Of a DNA stretch of 64,000 nt, positions 46,318-57,344 are shown piece by piece; position 1 is the stretch's first letter, and every line of letters begins with the position of its first letter. This DNA is from Pyrenula massariospora (taxonomy: Eukaryota > Ascomycota > Eurotiomycetes > Pyrenulales > Pyrenulaceae), in the NCBI GenBank assembly GCA_021030905.1, contig JAGFMI010000025.1, positions 434,001 through 498,000 of the forward strand, given 5' to 3'. Below the pieces are notes generated by a model, which saw nothing but the letters and a program-made list of their open reading frames with translations, did not search any database and was not told the DNA's origin. The position numbers and the translations under genes were made by a program.

Positions 46318-48614
46318 TTAAATAATCTGGCTGGATGCTGGTAGACCGGCCAGAGCTTTTGTGCAACACGGTAGACAGCCACCTTTACGGATATATAGCT
46401 TAGGCCAATGACCCCCACGAGCTGCTGCAATTGTCGCCACGCAGCGCCCGACATCGTCCTCTCGGAAGGGCCAGATAATGCATTCGGGGACTTGGGCCGA
46501 CGTAATCGAATGCACCAGGATATACCAGCCCTCCTGGACGACAATGCATGGAATTACAAGCTCCTTTTGGCACGTTTGCTTGTCGCATGCGACTACACCG
46601 GTGTTCGACAGCACGAGTTCCGTAAGATAACCCGGACGAATGGTTGTCAATGTCCCCTCCTGGGCCACAGCCTCGTAATAGAAACCTAAAGCGGATCCTC
46701 CTGGGACCTCGCGGACTAATGCTTTGACTTTGATATTGTCATCTCGGAACTCTGCTGGGGGAGTGATGGTTCTCGGACCCAACTTGGCTCCTGGAAGCTG
46801 AGGCTCAAAGGCTGGTCGAAAGTCCATGACCTGATTGTATTCTCGATCTCCTCTTTGTATGCGTCCCGGAAGAACATGGATGCGCCTCAACACGGCTGCA
46901 TCGCAGCTCAAGCCCTGTAAAGCTTCGATATAGCAACAAATACCATTGAAACTGGACGCGACCTCAATAGGCTCGGCACTCGTTTCGCCAATAGTCGGTG
47001 AGCGTCCCGTAAAAAGACAATGAGCGTTTTCTAAATAGGCACTGGGTGTGGAGACCTGGCTACCTCCAAAGGTATTTTTTTCCAAACCCAAAATCTTTTT
47101 AATGTTCCGTGAGATGTAGGGGTGGATGAAAGGCTAAGCCGTATATCGAGATCACAACGCTGGCCAAACTTTTGCAGTCCAGTGATAGTTGGATTTAGAG
47201 TGTCATGTATTGACAAACTGGAGACAAGCCGAACCAACGAAGCTATGGTCGCAGCTGTAGTTAGAAGGCAACCTCCGTCGCCACTAAATCCTTGATACTC
47301 GAAAGAAGATTTTGGGTCACCTTTGTTATCGCAATAAGAACAGTCACAAAGTCGTACTAATGAGCTGATTGCCTCTTCTAAGTCATAGAGAGCTTGTTTA
47401 CAGGTTCGATTCAAAGCTCTCGTCATAATTATACTCAACTCTTCGATGCGTCCAAGCTCGGGAAAGATACTGCCAACGCTTTCGACAAATCCTTGACCAT
47501 AAGCGGTGTCCGTGAAATCTGCAAAACAACAACCTTGAAACTCTGATTTAGCATCTGTCTCTCCTTTTGCAATTGCAGCATAGAGCCTCGAAGCACTTCC
47601 AAGAAATCCTCCCAATGACCGAGGCAGCTCAATGAGTTTTGGAGCTGTGTTCCAGAAGACTCGCTTCAGACAGCCATCCCAGGGAGTTCGGACGTGTAAT
47701 CGTAGACTGCGTCTTGGCTCATCAGGATTGAGTAGATTTTCGGGATCCCTGAGCACAAAGGTTGTTGATGAAATTTTGAGTTGAGAGGAAAGTTGGTCCG
47801 TTGCGCTATATCGGATAGTGACTTGTGCCGTCTCACGATTGGGAGCATCCTGGTAGATAAGCGACCCCCGATGATCTTCAACGTGCACAGTGAGGTTAAG
47901 CAACCACTGGGCGAATGCTCCCAGAAATGCCCCGCTGATACCGCCAATTAATTCAATTTGTTTGATATTACCCCGAGAGACTTGAAACATGTGATGTAAG
48001 GCGGAAGCAACATCTTCCGCCGCCGATCTCGCGCCTTTAGGGCCTTCAATAGACGTCGCCAATTGTAGCAGACGTCGTAAGTCCCCTAACATCATGTCTC
48101 CTATTTCTCCAAATGGAGTAGCAGCAACCACACCAGCGCATGCGGTTGCAAGAGCATTGAATTGTGACATTGAGGGTTGGCAATTCTCTGGAAACTTTTC
48201 GCGTTCCCACAAAGCTGTTAAAAATTCTGCGGCGAATGGTACATCCTGCATATCGACAAGGCAAGCACATAAACCTATCAGATTGACGCCAACCTTTGTT
48301 TCAGCGAGCACATTTACGAAACTTCGGTAGCCAAATCCGTAATAAAGAAGCTTTCCGTACCCAAAAACGCCATTCAATTTCTTGAGGACGACATCCATGT
48401 TCTACGTTCCTCTCTTACCAACTTCGAAACGGCTTCCCAAGGCTAGCCCTCCTGCGACGGTGACTGGCTGTACACCTACTGCTGAAAGTCGCTGCAACAC
48501 CGAAAGCGATGCAGAGACTGTGGTGTTGGCGAATGCGACCCAATCAACTTGGCCTTGCTGGATGAAACTGGGACTTGTCGAACCATCTTCGACTTGCAGA
48601 GATTGTAAAGACAT
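46318..48614 (-). pseudogene. Disrupted fungal-specific gene of unknown function
   Basis: From an ATG at 48614 a frame reads MSLQSLQVEDGSTS ... GQVDWVAFANTTVSASL ... GGLALGSRFEVGKRGT, then hits TAG at 48404-48402. It continues in the same frame NMDVVLKKLNGVFGYGKLLYYGFG for about 430 residues. Near 47130-47080 the reading moves to another frame (IHPYISRNIKKILGLEKNTF) and runs to 46318. An intron (for example a 92-base GTCTCC ... CTTAG) could explain the second break; nothing explains the TAG except a nonsense change, for instance from CAG. The whole would be about 760 aa, with Cys motifs CDCSYCDNKG and CDKQTCQKELVIPC. If the TAG is real, translation could still start at Met 48398. I know no function; it lies next to HET and NLR genes. 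Confidence 0.6.
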
Positions 48615-49522
48615 TTCGATAAGCTGGGCTCAAAAGGCGCTAAGAGCAGTCCTGATTAAGAGGATAGAAGGAAAGAATGGGGATGCTTGGATCAAAATTT
48701 CATATCGACGAAGCCAAACAGAATAGCAAGTGGTGAATGGTATAAGGCTGACCTAGAAGACGCTTAAAGCAATTATGTTCAGGATGCGCTAGGTAAAATT
48801 CTTGGCACACAATTGGTCGAAGCTGAGTCGCAGGGGCTGAGCGCTTCGTACCGGGCTCGAATGTTGGCCATTTCCGACTGAAAGGATAGCTAAGGGAATT
48901 TGAAGAGCCCAAAGAAGATCATTCAGATCTGAAACTCGATCATCTACTCCAACGTATGAGCTATCTAACTTGATAGTAAGCTGTGGTAGCCTGTGTGCTC
49001 TGTCCTACATGGTATTTGGTGCTAACTCCTGATAGATATTCGACATACAAATTTGTGTAGCGAGGTACCGCCAAACCTTTTGCACTATATTAGAAGAGGA
49101 GTCTTTGCCGTTTACTACCCAGACCTACCGTCACACCTCGAGCCCGGGACCACAAAGGGAGGCACACGTGCTAGTATGCTCATATGACGTAATTTTGTAG
49201 ACGGGCAGTTGGTGCCGTATCCACCAGCCTGATGCTTCCATCAGCAAGATGAATGCCCGATAAGAAGCAAGAGGAATTGATAGCTTAGACAAGACTAGCT
49301 TTAGCACTTTTCCGCTAACGTCGACGGAAATCTTAATATCAGCCTTTACCGTCACATGAAAAACCAAAGCCGGGCAGGATTGGATCACAGGACAATCAAC
49401 TAGCTGGCTTTCAGCCTCATATACTACCATCTGGATCGCCTGACAAAACCAAGCCAAAACTCTATTCGTCTTCCTTAGTTCCTCGCTTGAGGGTTAGATT
49501 GCGACTGTGATGCTGGCAAAAG
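48615..49522. other. Intergenic region between divergent genes
   Basis: A 108-codon minus ORF (49131-49457) was inspected: hydrophobic but without a domain. Nothing else supported. Confidence 0.45.
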
Positions 49523-51352
49523 ATGCACAAGACGTCCAGTGATCCAGTTCGAACAACCGCTACAAAAGCTTATGAATACCAAAGGCTCGGGGGCTCTGGA
49601 ATTCGACTTCTCCATGTGTCTGGTTGTCGTCAGCAAATACCACCATCGCACAGCCAACTATCAATTGAAGATTGGTAATTCCAAATGTGTACCTTTGATA
49701 ACTTTGCATGCGTCCCTACCTACAACACTGTCTCATACTTTTGGGGCGACAACTCGCGCCAATGGGCTCTGACTCTTCAAGATGGAACGCAAATCGGGAT
49801 TACGAGGTCAATCCGAGTCGCTCTTCCGCATCTTTGCGCCCAATGCTCGACGACGTATCTTTGGATCGATCAGCTTTGCATCAATCAGGATAATACCCAG
49901 GAGCGTAACCAACAGGTTCAAAATATGGGGCGTATATACACGGAAGCTCACTCTCTAATCATCTGGCTTGGCTTACCAGATGATACAACGCAAGATCTCA
50001 TTGAAATGGACTTATGCAGTATCGATGACCGACAAGGACCAAGTTTCGACTCGAAAAGAGCCCTAGACATGCTTGAATCGGTATGCATGACTGGAAACCA
50101 AGCTAGGGAACTTTCAAGGCTGTTTGGACGACCATGGTTTTGTCGTGCCAGGATCTTCCAAGAATTTGTATTAAGTCGTGACCGAGTGGTCTTGATAGGA
50201 TCTCATATTCTTAACCTGAAATCGGTGACTACACTTGCTAATGGATTAAATCATCAGGATGAGAGCGCGCCCTTATTTTCACTAATTAGACTTGCAAACA
50301 GATCCCGAAATCTTCGAGTGTTGTCCACCTGGGCGGATTTATGGCGCACCGATTATCGGTTCGACCTCGATAAGCTGCTGTATTCAATTCCCGGGTCCTT
50401 TGCAGCATCCGATCCCCGAGATCTCATATATGCATTTGTTGGACTAACAGTTTCCGCCGGAGGTCAAAGCTTTGGAATTGTCCCCAACTATAAGGAAGCG
50501 CCATGGGAGGTATTTGCCGCTGCAACAAAGGCGATTTCTCGGGAGAGAGAAAACTTAGAATTTTCCAAAATGATAGGCTCATCTAACGTCGACATTCCAT
50601 CTTGGGTTCCAGACTGGTCCTTGCACGGTCGTATATTGCACACTGGATTCTTGGAATTAGATCAAGACGTTTTAGATGCATCAAGTGGGCGAAAATACTG
50701 TGAAGATCCAAAGGGACGACCGTTGAACGAACTAAGGATTGAAGGGCGAATTATTGATAATGTTGTGGAAGTTGGATTTGAGGTTGGTCGGATGCGGAGT
50801 CGGTCTCGAGATACAATAGGCCAGCGTGTGCTGGACTCCTTACCGGGAAATGAGTTCATCAAGCATATGGAGTTGCAGAACCTTCTCTTAGATTGTCCGC
50901 GCGGTCTATTGAAGGAAAGAATTTTTAGGGCCTAACTTACTAATGGACCTCGGGGGCTTGAGCTCTCGGCTGAAGACCTTAAGAGTTGCCTGGCTACATA
51001 TGAACATCTTGTCGACCCTGCTAATGTTTCCATTCTCAACGAATTCAGTGATGAAATTTCTGACACCTATCCCGAAATTTTCCGGAAGCTTTGTCATCTC
51101 TGGGAAATGAGTGCCCCATCACTCAGTGGCCAGCTTCTGGTGACCGAGACAGGTAGACTCGGTATAGGACCACTCCACGCGGAGATCAATAGCTCTATCA
51201 TCATTGCTCATGGCTCCAAAACTCCTCTTGTGGTTCAGCGGAATGCAGCCGGAAAGTATGAACTTCAAGGGCAGTGCTGTTTGGAAGAAGCAATGTTTGG
51301 AGAGGCTTGTACCTGGGCCGAGGAAGATGCCGATGAATTTGTGCTTGTGTGA
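49523..51352 (+). pseudogene. HET-domain protein pseudogene with two in-frame TAA codons
   Basis: One plus-strand frame spans 610 codons from the ATG at 49523 (MHKTSSDPVRTTATKAYEYQ) to TGA at 51352, broken only by TAA at 49676 and TAA at 50933. Before the first stop it reads GSGIRLLHVSG, the usual strand ahead of a HET domain. After it come the HET motifs TYNTVSYFWGD, LWIDQLCINQDNTQERNQQV, MGRIYTEAHSLIIWLG and RPWFCRARIFQE; in the last, Arg replaces the usual Trp. After the second stop, LTNGPRGLELSAEDLKSCL and a C-terminal block (GRLGIGPLHAEINSSIIIAHG, YELQGQCCLEEAMFGEACTW) match the regular tail of HET proteins. HET domains trigger cell death after fusion of incompatible strains. A 72-base intron (50904-50975) could hide the second stop, but no intron can hide the first without removing the HET motif. 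Confidence 0.75.
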
Positions 51353-52796
51353 AACCTTACTCGTATAAAATCGTAAGATATATAGTTTTGTACATCACAA
51401 TTGTAAGGACAGACCAGTCTGATCCAAAAAGCTTCATTTCTCCGTAGATTGATTTTGATAGCTAGTGTCGCATATCTTACAAAGGCCAATCTGCCTGGTA
51501 GACATGAAACTCGATAGACGGACTTGTTTCCTGGAATGTATTGATTAGCCATGAAATTTGAGGATATCGTTGAGATTTTCCAGACATCATAGTCCCTTAA
51601 ATACCGTGGGTTCTTCGCGGCAAAAAGTATGTCGATTTCAAGCTTCACGCAGCGAGAAAGTGTACACAAAAAAACGGCGTATAGATCGAGATTTTATCAC
51701 TGCTAAAACTCTTCGGACATTCTGCTGCTGCTATTTGGATTTGTACTGTAATATTGTGCTCGCGCGAGAATGTCATCAGCGAATCTATATTGGTGGTACA
51801 GCAAAGTTCACAGCTTAGTGTTTCGTCATCCTGAGAGCACTGCAAGCAAAGATGCTAATTATCATCGAATTTCTCCTTGGACTGAGACTAGGATCTGATT
51901 CTAAACTGGTAGGTTGATTTAGCGATTGAGAAGTAGAAATTGGCTGAAGATTTGACCCAATTTGGCGGACGAAAATCTTTGTGAGAACATATTTGTCATC
52001 GGGTTGCTTGGAGCATGCGTCGTCCCTCTTTTTAATTGGATGGCAATAGGTGACGGCCCAGAGGCGGAGGATTGGCGGCGGCGCACCCAGCGCAATGCGC
52101 AACACCGAAGAACCGAATCGGTAGATCGTAACTAGACCATAGACGAATGAGGGTAACATTGAATGCTGCGTGCGATAACAGCGTCAAACGAGGCTATGAA
52201 TTGCTGTCGGAACGCTCGGAGTTTCATACACGGGCACTTTTCTTGATGCGAAACCTCTGTGCATTGATTTCAGAGTTGACCACGGCTGCCTTTTTCGTTT
52301 CATCAGGATGACTCCTCGGAGTGTCCCGTTCGCATTGCGCGAAAATCGTGTGACCTTCGGGATGCTAGGAGCGAAACTATCGATAACGCTTGTGGTCTCC
52401 GAGACAAATGAGCCCACGCCACATGCACCAATATGTTGGCACTACAAGCTTGGTGCAATGTATACCCCGGCTCGCGGGCGACAACCGCAAAACCTGCCTT
52501 TTTTAGGGGAGACCGGCAGTGGCGGCCAAGGCGGCTTTCCTGATTGGAGAGTACTTTCTGGTTGCTTTGCCCCTCACTCGTGCTTCGATCACCATGAGAC
52601 CCCAGAACCTGTCTTTTCTGCCTTTTTCTGAGTCTGCCTTGCCTCTACTCTGCCTTGCTTGCAATCAGGCCTGCCTTCCTACGAAATCGTTGACACCTAC
52701 GTGGCCGTCCTGTATAGCACACATAGATCGCTAGTACGTTCATAAGTGTCGCTGGCGAGATTGAAAGTTAAATTTCGGTCCGAAAGCCACGCGTCG
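51353..52796. other. Intergenic region
   Basis: Short ORFs on both strands (134 codons on minus at 51265-51669 overlaps the HET tail) show nothing. The 52308-52734 plus frames look non-coding. Confidence 0.45.
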
Positions 52797-55700
52797 ATGA
52801 CCATCGCTTCTCAGCAACTGCTACCTGGATCGCGTCGAGCAGCAGTAGATGAGAACGCACCGGGTCCCTCGCTCAGCGATGGCACGTTACAACAGGACAA
52901 CGTAGAAACTCAATCATCTATAAAATGCTGGAATTGCAGAAAGGACCACCAAAAGGTGACCAAAGTCTTATCTAGTCAGAAACAGCAGTGCTAAACTGTG
53001 TTGGTAGTGCGATCGGAGCAGTCGCGACGCGACATGCACGCGCTGTATACAGAAGAATTATACGTGTGGAAATGACCAGGAATCGTCACAGAAAGGAGGA
53101 CGCCGCAGAGTTCTGACTTTCTTGAAATGCGAACAATGTCGAACAGCGAAAGTCAAGGCAAGCATCCAGTCCTCCTCATACAACGCCCTAATACAACAAA
53201 GCATTTACTAAACTGACGTGACCAGTGTGATCCGGCAGAGAGAGCGTGGCCTGATGTCAAATGTGATAGGTGCAAGGAAAAAAATCTTCCCTGCTCAGAA
53301 CCTCTGGAACGGCCGAAAAAGAGATCGCGTCAAACGGAGATCGTTCTCCAACCGGCTGCATCGCAAAACCATGTGTCAAACACTTCAAGAATGTCAAGCG
53401 CACTGATTCAAGGAACACCAAGCCCACAGCAGTCAAATACGAGGCTCGAGTCGGAAACACCCGCACTGTCACTAGAGTCACTTCCGCATCAACCTTTTGG
53501 GACCACCTCAGAAAACGGCACCAGAAGTTTAGCTTTTAACGATCATCGCCCAGAACAAGCATCTCTTTGTCCATCCGGCGATACGCTGCATCAACCGAGC
53601 GCCACTATTCCTTCAGAGCCATGGACACCGACAGAATCGCACTGGATGGGGGATATGGATCGTGTGTTTTGCCCACAAATCTACAGAATTTCCATTAAGA
53701 TAACTTGAACACAGGGACCCGGCACTCTCGAGATGTGGCCTCCAGCAGTATACTTGAGTCTTTTGGGGGTAACCCTGAATCTGTATTTGAGTACTACATC
53801 CCCAAATCTCTTTGTATGTAGGTGCTAATCATGATATTGATAAAGTATTGTCGTAGTTCATGGCCTCAATGCATATAATTATCGATCTTGGACGGCTCGA
53901 GGTCCGCACAGGACCTGGCTGAAGGATTTCCCGCCTAGTAATGAGCTATTTTCCCTTGCTCGCTTGTTCATCTTTGAATATGACGCTAAGGCAACATTCA
54001 TGGGCTCCAATACCCGTGCCTTGATAGATGAAACCGCGGATATTCTGTTGTACAAGCTGGCAGAAGCAAGATCAAAAGATCCAGCTAAAAGTTCTCAACC
54101 TTTAATTTTTATGGCTCATAGTCTCGGCGGGTTAATTGTCAAGTCAGCAATGTCTCAGATCGTCAAAGATAGACGCTATGCGGAAAATCTGGAATCGGTT
54201 TGTGGAATAATATATTTCGGTGCCCCAACTGGGATCACAGAAACGGAGAATAGGGCTTATGATGAAAAGACTTCTGTCCTAGCCAAAACTTTATCGAAGG
54301 CTTCGGAGCTTAATGCGCATCTTGCGGCCGAATATGATTCAAGGGCTTGGATGAAATTCTTAGATCTACCCACTCTGAACTTTTTGGAATCTCGGGAAGG
54401 GACGAATCTGGAAGCCAACTTTGGCCCTTCGAATTCTAGTTCAGCTTTCTGGGAAGGACGGAAATTGAATGTTCAATTGGATGCGGACCATATTTCGATA
54501 TGCAATTTCGAGGAGAAAACCTTGGAAGAGCAACATACCATACTCGAGGATATGAAAGGCTTAGTTTTCAGAGCTTTAAAGTTTAAGCAATCACGGAAGC
54601 TGGACAAGTTGCGGAATGCACCTTTCCTCTGCCCACCCAATAATAATCCCTACACTATTAATCGAGATCAAATCATGGACTGCCTTACACGAGCATTTTC
54701 TGCTGCTTCAGGGGGTGGCGAACATACAAGTGGAAACACGCCTCGAGGCAACATTATTTCGCTGTATGGTTTGGGGGGTGTTGGGAAGACGCATATTGCC
54801 AACCAATTTGCGCACAATGTCAAAAAACGATATCCACAAGTAGCTGTCTTCTGGATTGATGGAAGTAGCCATGATTCATTTCATCGGAGCTACGAAGCCA
54901 TTGCGGACAAGTGCGGCATAGCTGCTTCCAACGAGCTCACTTGGGCCGATATGTCTTCAAGAACTCTGGAATGGCTCCAGAGCGTCTCAAATATGAAATG
55001 GCTGTTAATAATTGATAATGCGAACAATCCAGAGGACTATTTTGGAGCAAGGAAGTCCAATGGCATAAAGGGATCTAACGAGGCTGCCAATACGGGAGCA
55101 GGAGAAGAGGATGTGAAAATACCTTTAGGGGAACTCATTCCTCGCTGCGGACAAGGCTCAATATTGGTGACTACACGAAATAAAGAGACTGCTCTGAAAT
55201 TCTCTGGAGAAGATGTTATTCAGGTCCCTTCGTTTCACTCGAAAGACTCTGTTGAATTACTCCGAGTTCTAATCAAGGATAAGAGACCTTCTGACACAGA
55301 GCATGTCCTCCATCAGCTCGCTGATGCACTAGAACATTTGCCACTGGCCTTGGTACAAGCTGCCGAGTACATTGATAAATACTCGTTTTCCGTTGCAGAA
55401 TATCTCCAGGTCTATAACGAAGGGGATCGGGCAGCGTTTCGGCTTCTAAGCTTGGCCATTGAACGCAACAGTCTTAGAAATCATTGGCAAACCTGCATAA
55501 CCTGGGTTTGGATGGATTGTTTTGATCGTATTGAGGAAAGCTCCCCTCGGACGGCTGAACTGCTCAAAATCTTAATCTTTTTCGGCTGTGAATCTGAGAT
55601 TCCTGAGTTCCCTTTGATGGAAAAGGAAGAGAGCCTGTATGATTTTAGAGAATCAATCGGTACGCTGGCAGCATATTCATTTATCACTAAGCAGCCTGAT

Positions 55701-57344
55701 AAATGCATTCAAATGCATCGGTTTACACGTTTGATTGGTAGGGGTTGGCTCGTGAAAAAAGACAACGATGAGTTCTCAAGAAATGGTGAGGAGGCTGCAA
55801 AACGTCTGGAGTACTGTTTCGAGGAGGCGGAGAAGAGGGAAATGCACGGTCTAAGCGAGTTGAATTTACGACAGCTGTACGCCTCGCATGCGCGTACAGT
55901 CATCTCAGAAGGGCTGAGATATGCAAAAGACAAACGGTTGAAGTATCTTAACAGGCTCATTGAACTGCTCGGAGATTACTATATTGAACGAGGGAATTTT
56001 AGAGACGCAATCGATCTCTTCAAGAGCCACATTTCCCGGTGCGATTCAGCGTCTGAAGAGTCGTCGATAGCGGCCAACAAAAGTGTTCTCAATCTCGCAC
56101 GAGCGTTGATATGCTGTGGAAGATACGAGGAGGCCGAAGAACACTTGAATAATCCATCGTTGTCCAAATCAGAATCGCCAAAAGATCAGCAGTCACCCTT
56201 GCTCCTAATTCAAGAGTACAAGCTGCAGCTAAGGAATCGCCAGGGTTACGCTGAATTGGCAGAGTTTGCGGGGAAGGACCTCCTACGCCAAATTCTCCCA
56301 GATGGACACGTTCGTCATATTAACCTCGACCAAGCGACGGCAGAAGTCCGTAGCATCGAGCCTAAGCGAATACCAGAAGAGGTTCGTAGCATTCGCCGCA
56401 TCCTCTCTGTCCGCGCAGAAGTCGCAGTCGCCCTTCGTCAACAAGGAAAATTTGATGAAGCATTAAAAATGCAGAAGGAAGCTTTTGAGCAAGGTGCTGA
56501 TTTCCTTGGACTAACACACCCGGAAGTACTTGTGTTGATGGTTGATCTTGCGACTTCTTTCGCCACATGTGGAAATGAGCAGGGGGTGCAGGTTGAGCGA
56601 CTTTACGAAACTGCATGTGAAGGCTTGAAACGAGAGTGGACAGAGAGTCATCCGTCGACTATTAGTGCGAGTAGCATATATTCTTGGTACATGGGCTTTA
56701 AGGGTCGTCATGACCAAGCAGAAGAGCGTCTACGAGCGACTCTGTTGGTGGCCGAGAATAGTCTGGAATCCGACCACCCAGAATTAATGTTCGCCCGCAG
56801 CTTGCAGGTCCTTGCCTTGAGCCGAAATGGCAAAGATGATGAGGCAAGACAATTGGTCGAAAAGCTCTTCGAGACTAAGACGGCCGAGAAGCTCACTACA
56901 AAAGCAATCTCAACCGGTCTTCTAATGATTGCCATTCTTGCTAAATCAATGGACAATGGCATAAGGATGAGCAAAGCAAGGCTTTTCTTAAGCATTTTAG
57001 AACAGGCGATCATGAGACCCTGGATTCGAATCTTTAAGGACAAGGATTTCCACATCGACTGGAATCAAGAGGCAGTGAAGCTTCCAAGGTCGCGTACAGA
57101 CTGGTTGATGGACAGTGGATTCGAAGATCAGCCGCAGCCGACAATCTATCTCCCTCAGAAAGTTGCCAGAGACCTATTTCTCATCATCCAAGAATTGGAC
57201 CCTGCGAATGCGGAGGAGTTGTGGAGCAGGTCCGGAATAGCGAAGACAGTCGTTGACCTAGTAAAAGCAAGCCGTAGCGAGTCAACGCCTAGTGATGCGT
57301 ACTCTTTGGAGAAATATCTGGGTCAAAAAGCAAAAGCGGTATGA
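52797..57344 (+). CDS. NLR-like protein: two Zn2Cys6 modules, alpha/beta-hydrolase, NB-ARC, TPR-like tail
   Basis: Inferred exons 52797-52955, 53008-53157, 53226-53661, 53715-53813 and 53857-57344 give 1443 aa. Module 1 has Cys44-X2-Cys47-X6-Cys54-X8-Cys63-X2-Cys66-X6-Cys73; module 2 has Cys94-X2-Cys97-X6-Cys104-X11-Cys116-X2-Cys119-X6-Cys126. Both match GAL4-type binuclear zinc clusters. A Ser/Thr/Pro-rich linker follows. A lipase-like alpha/beta-hydrolase comes next (HGLNAYNYRSW, then AHSLGG with nucleophile Ser370). The NB-ARC shows P-loop GLGGVGKT at 586-593, Walker B WLLIIDNA at 663-670, SILVTTRN at about 716-723, LEHLPLALVQAA at about 773, and MHRF at 901 in the MHD position. Helical TPR-like repeats fill about 1005-1330 (GRYEEAEEHL, GKFDEALKMQKEAFEQ, GRHDQAEERL). 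By analogy with fungal NLRs it should sense a ligand, oligomerise and trigger a response. Exon edges around 53814-53856 are least certain. Confidence 0.85.

Noticed and set aside
50904-50975. Intron hiding the second TAA of the HET pseudogene
   Set aside because: It keeps frame but has a weak GTCTAT donor and would remove sequence that matches the normal HET tail; kept only as an alternative.
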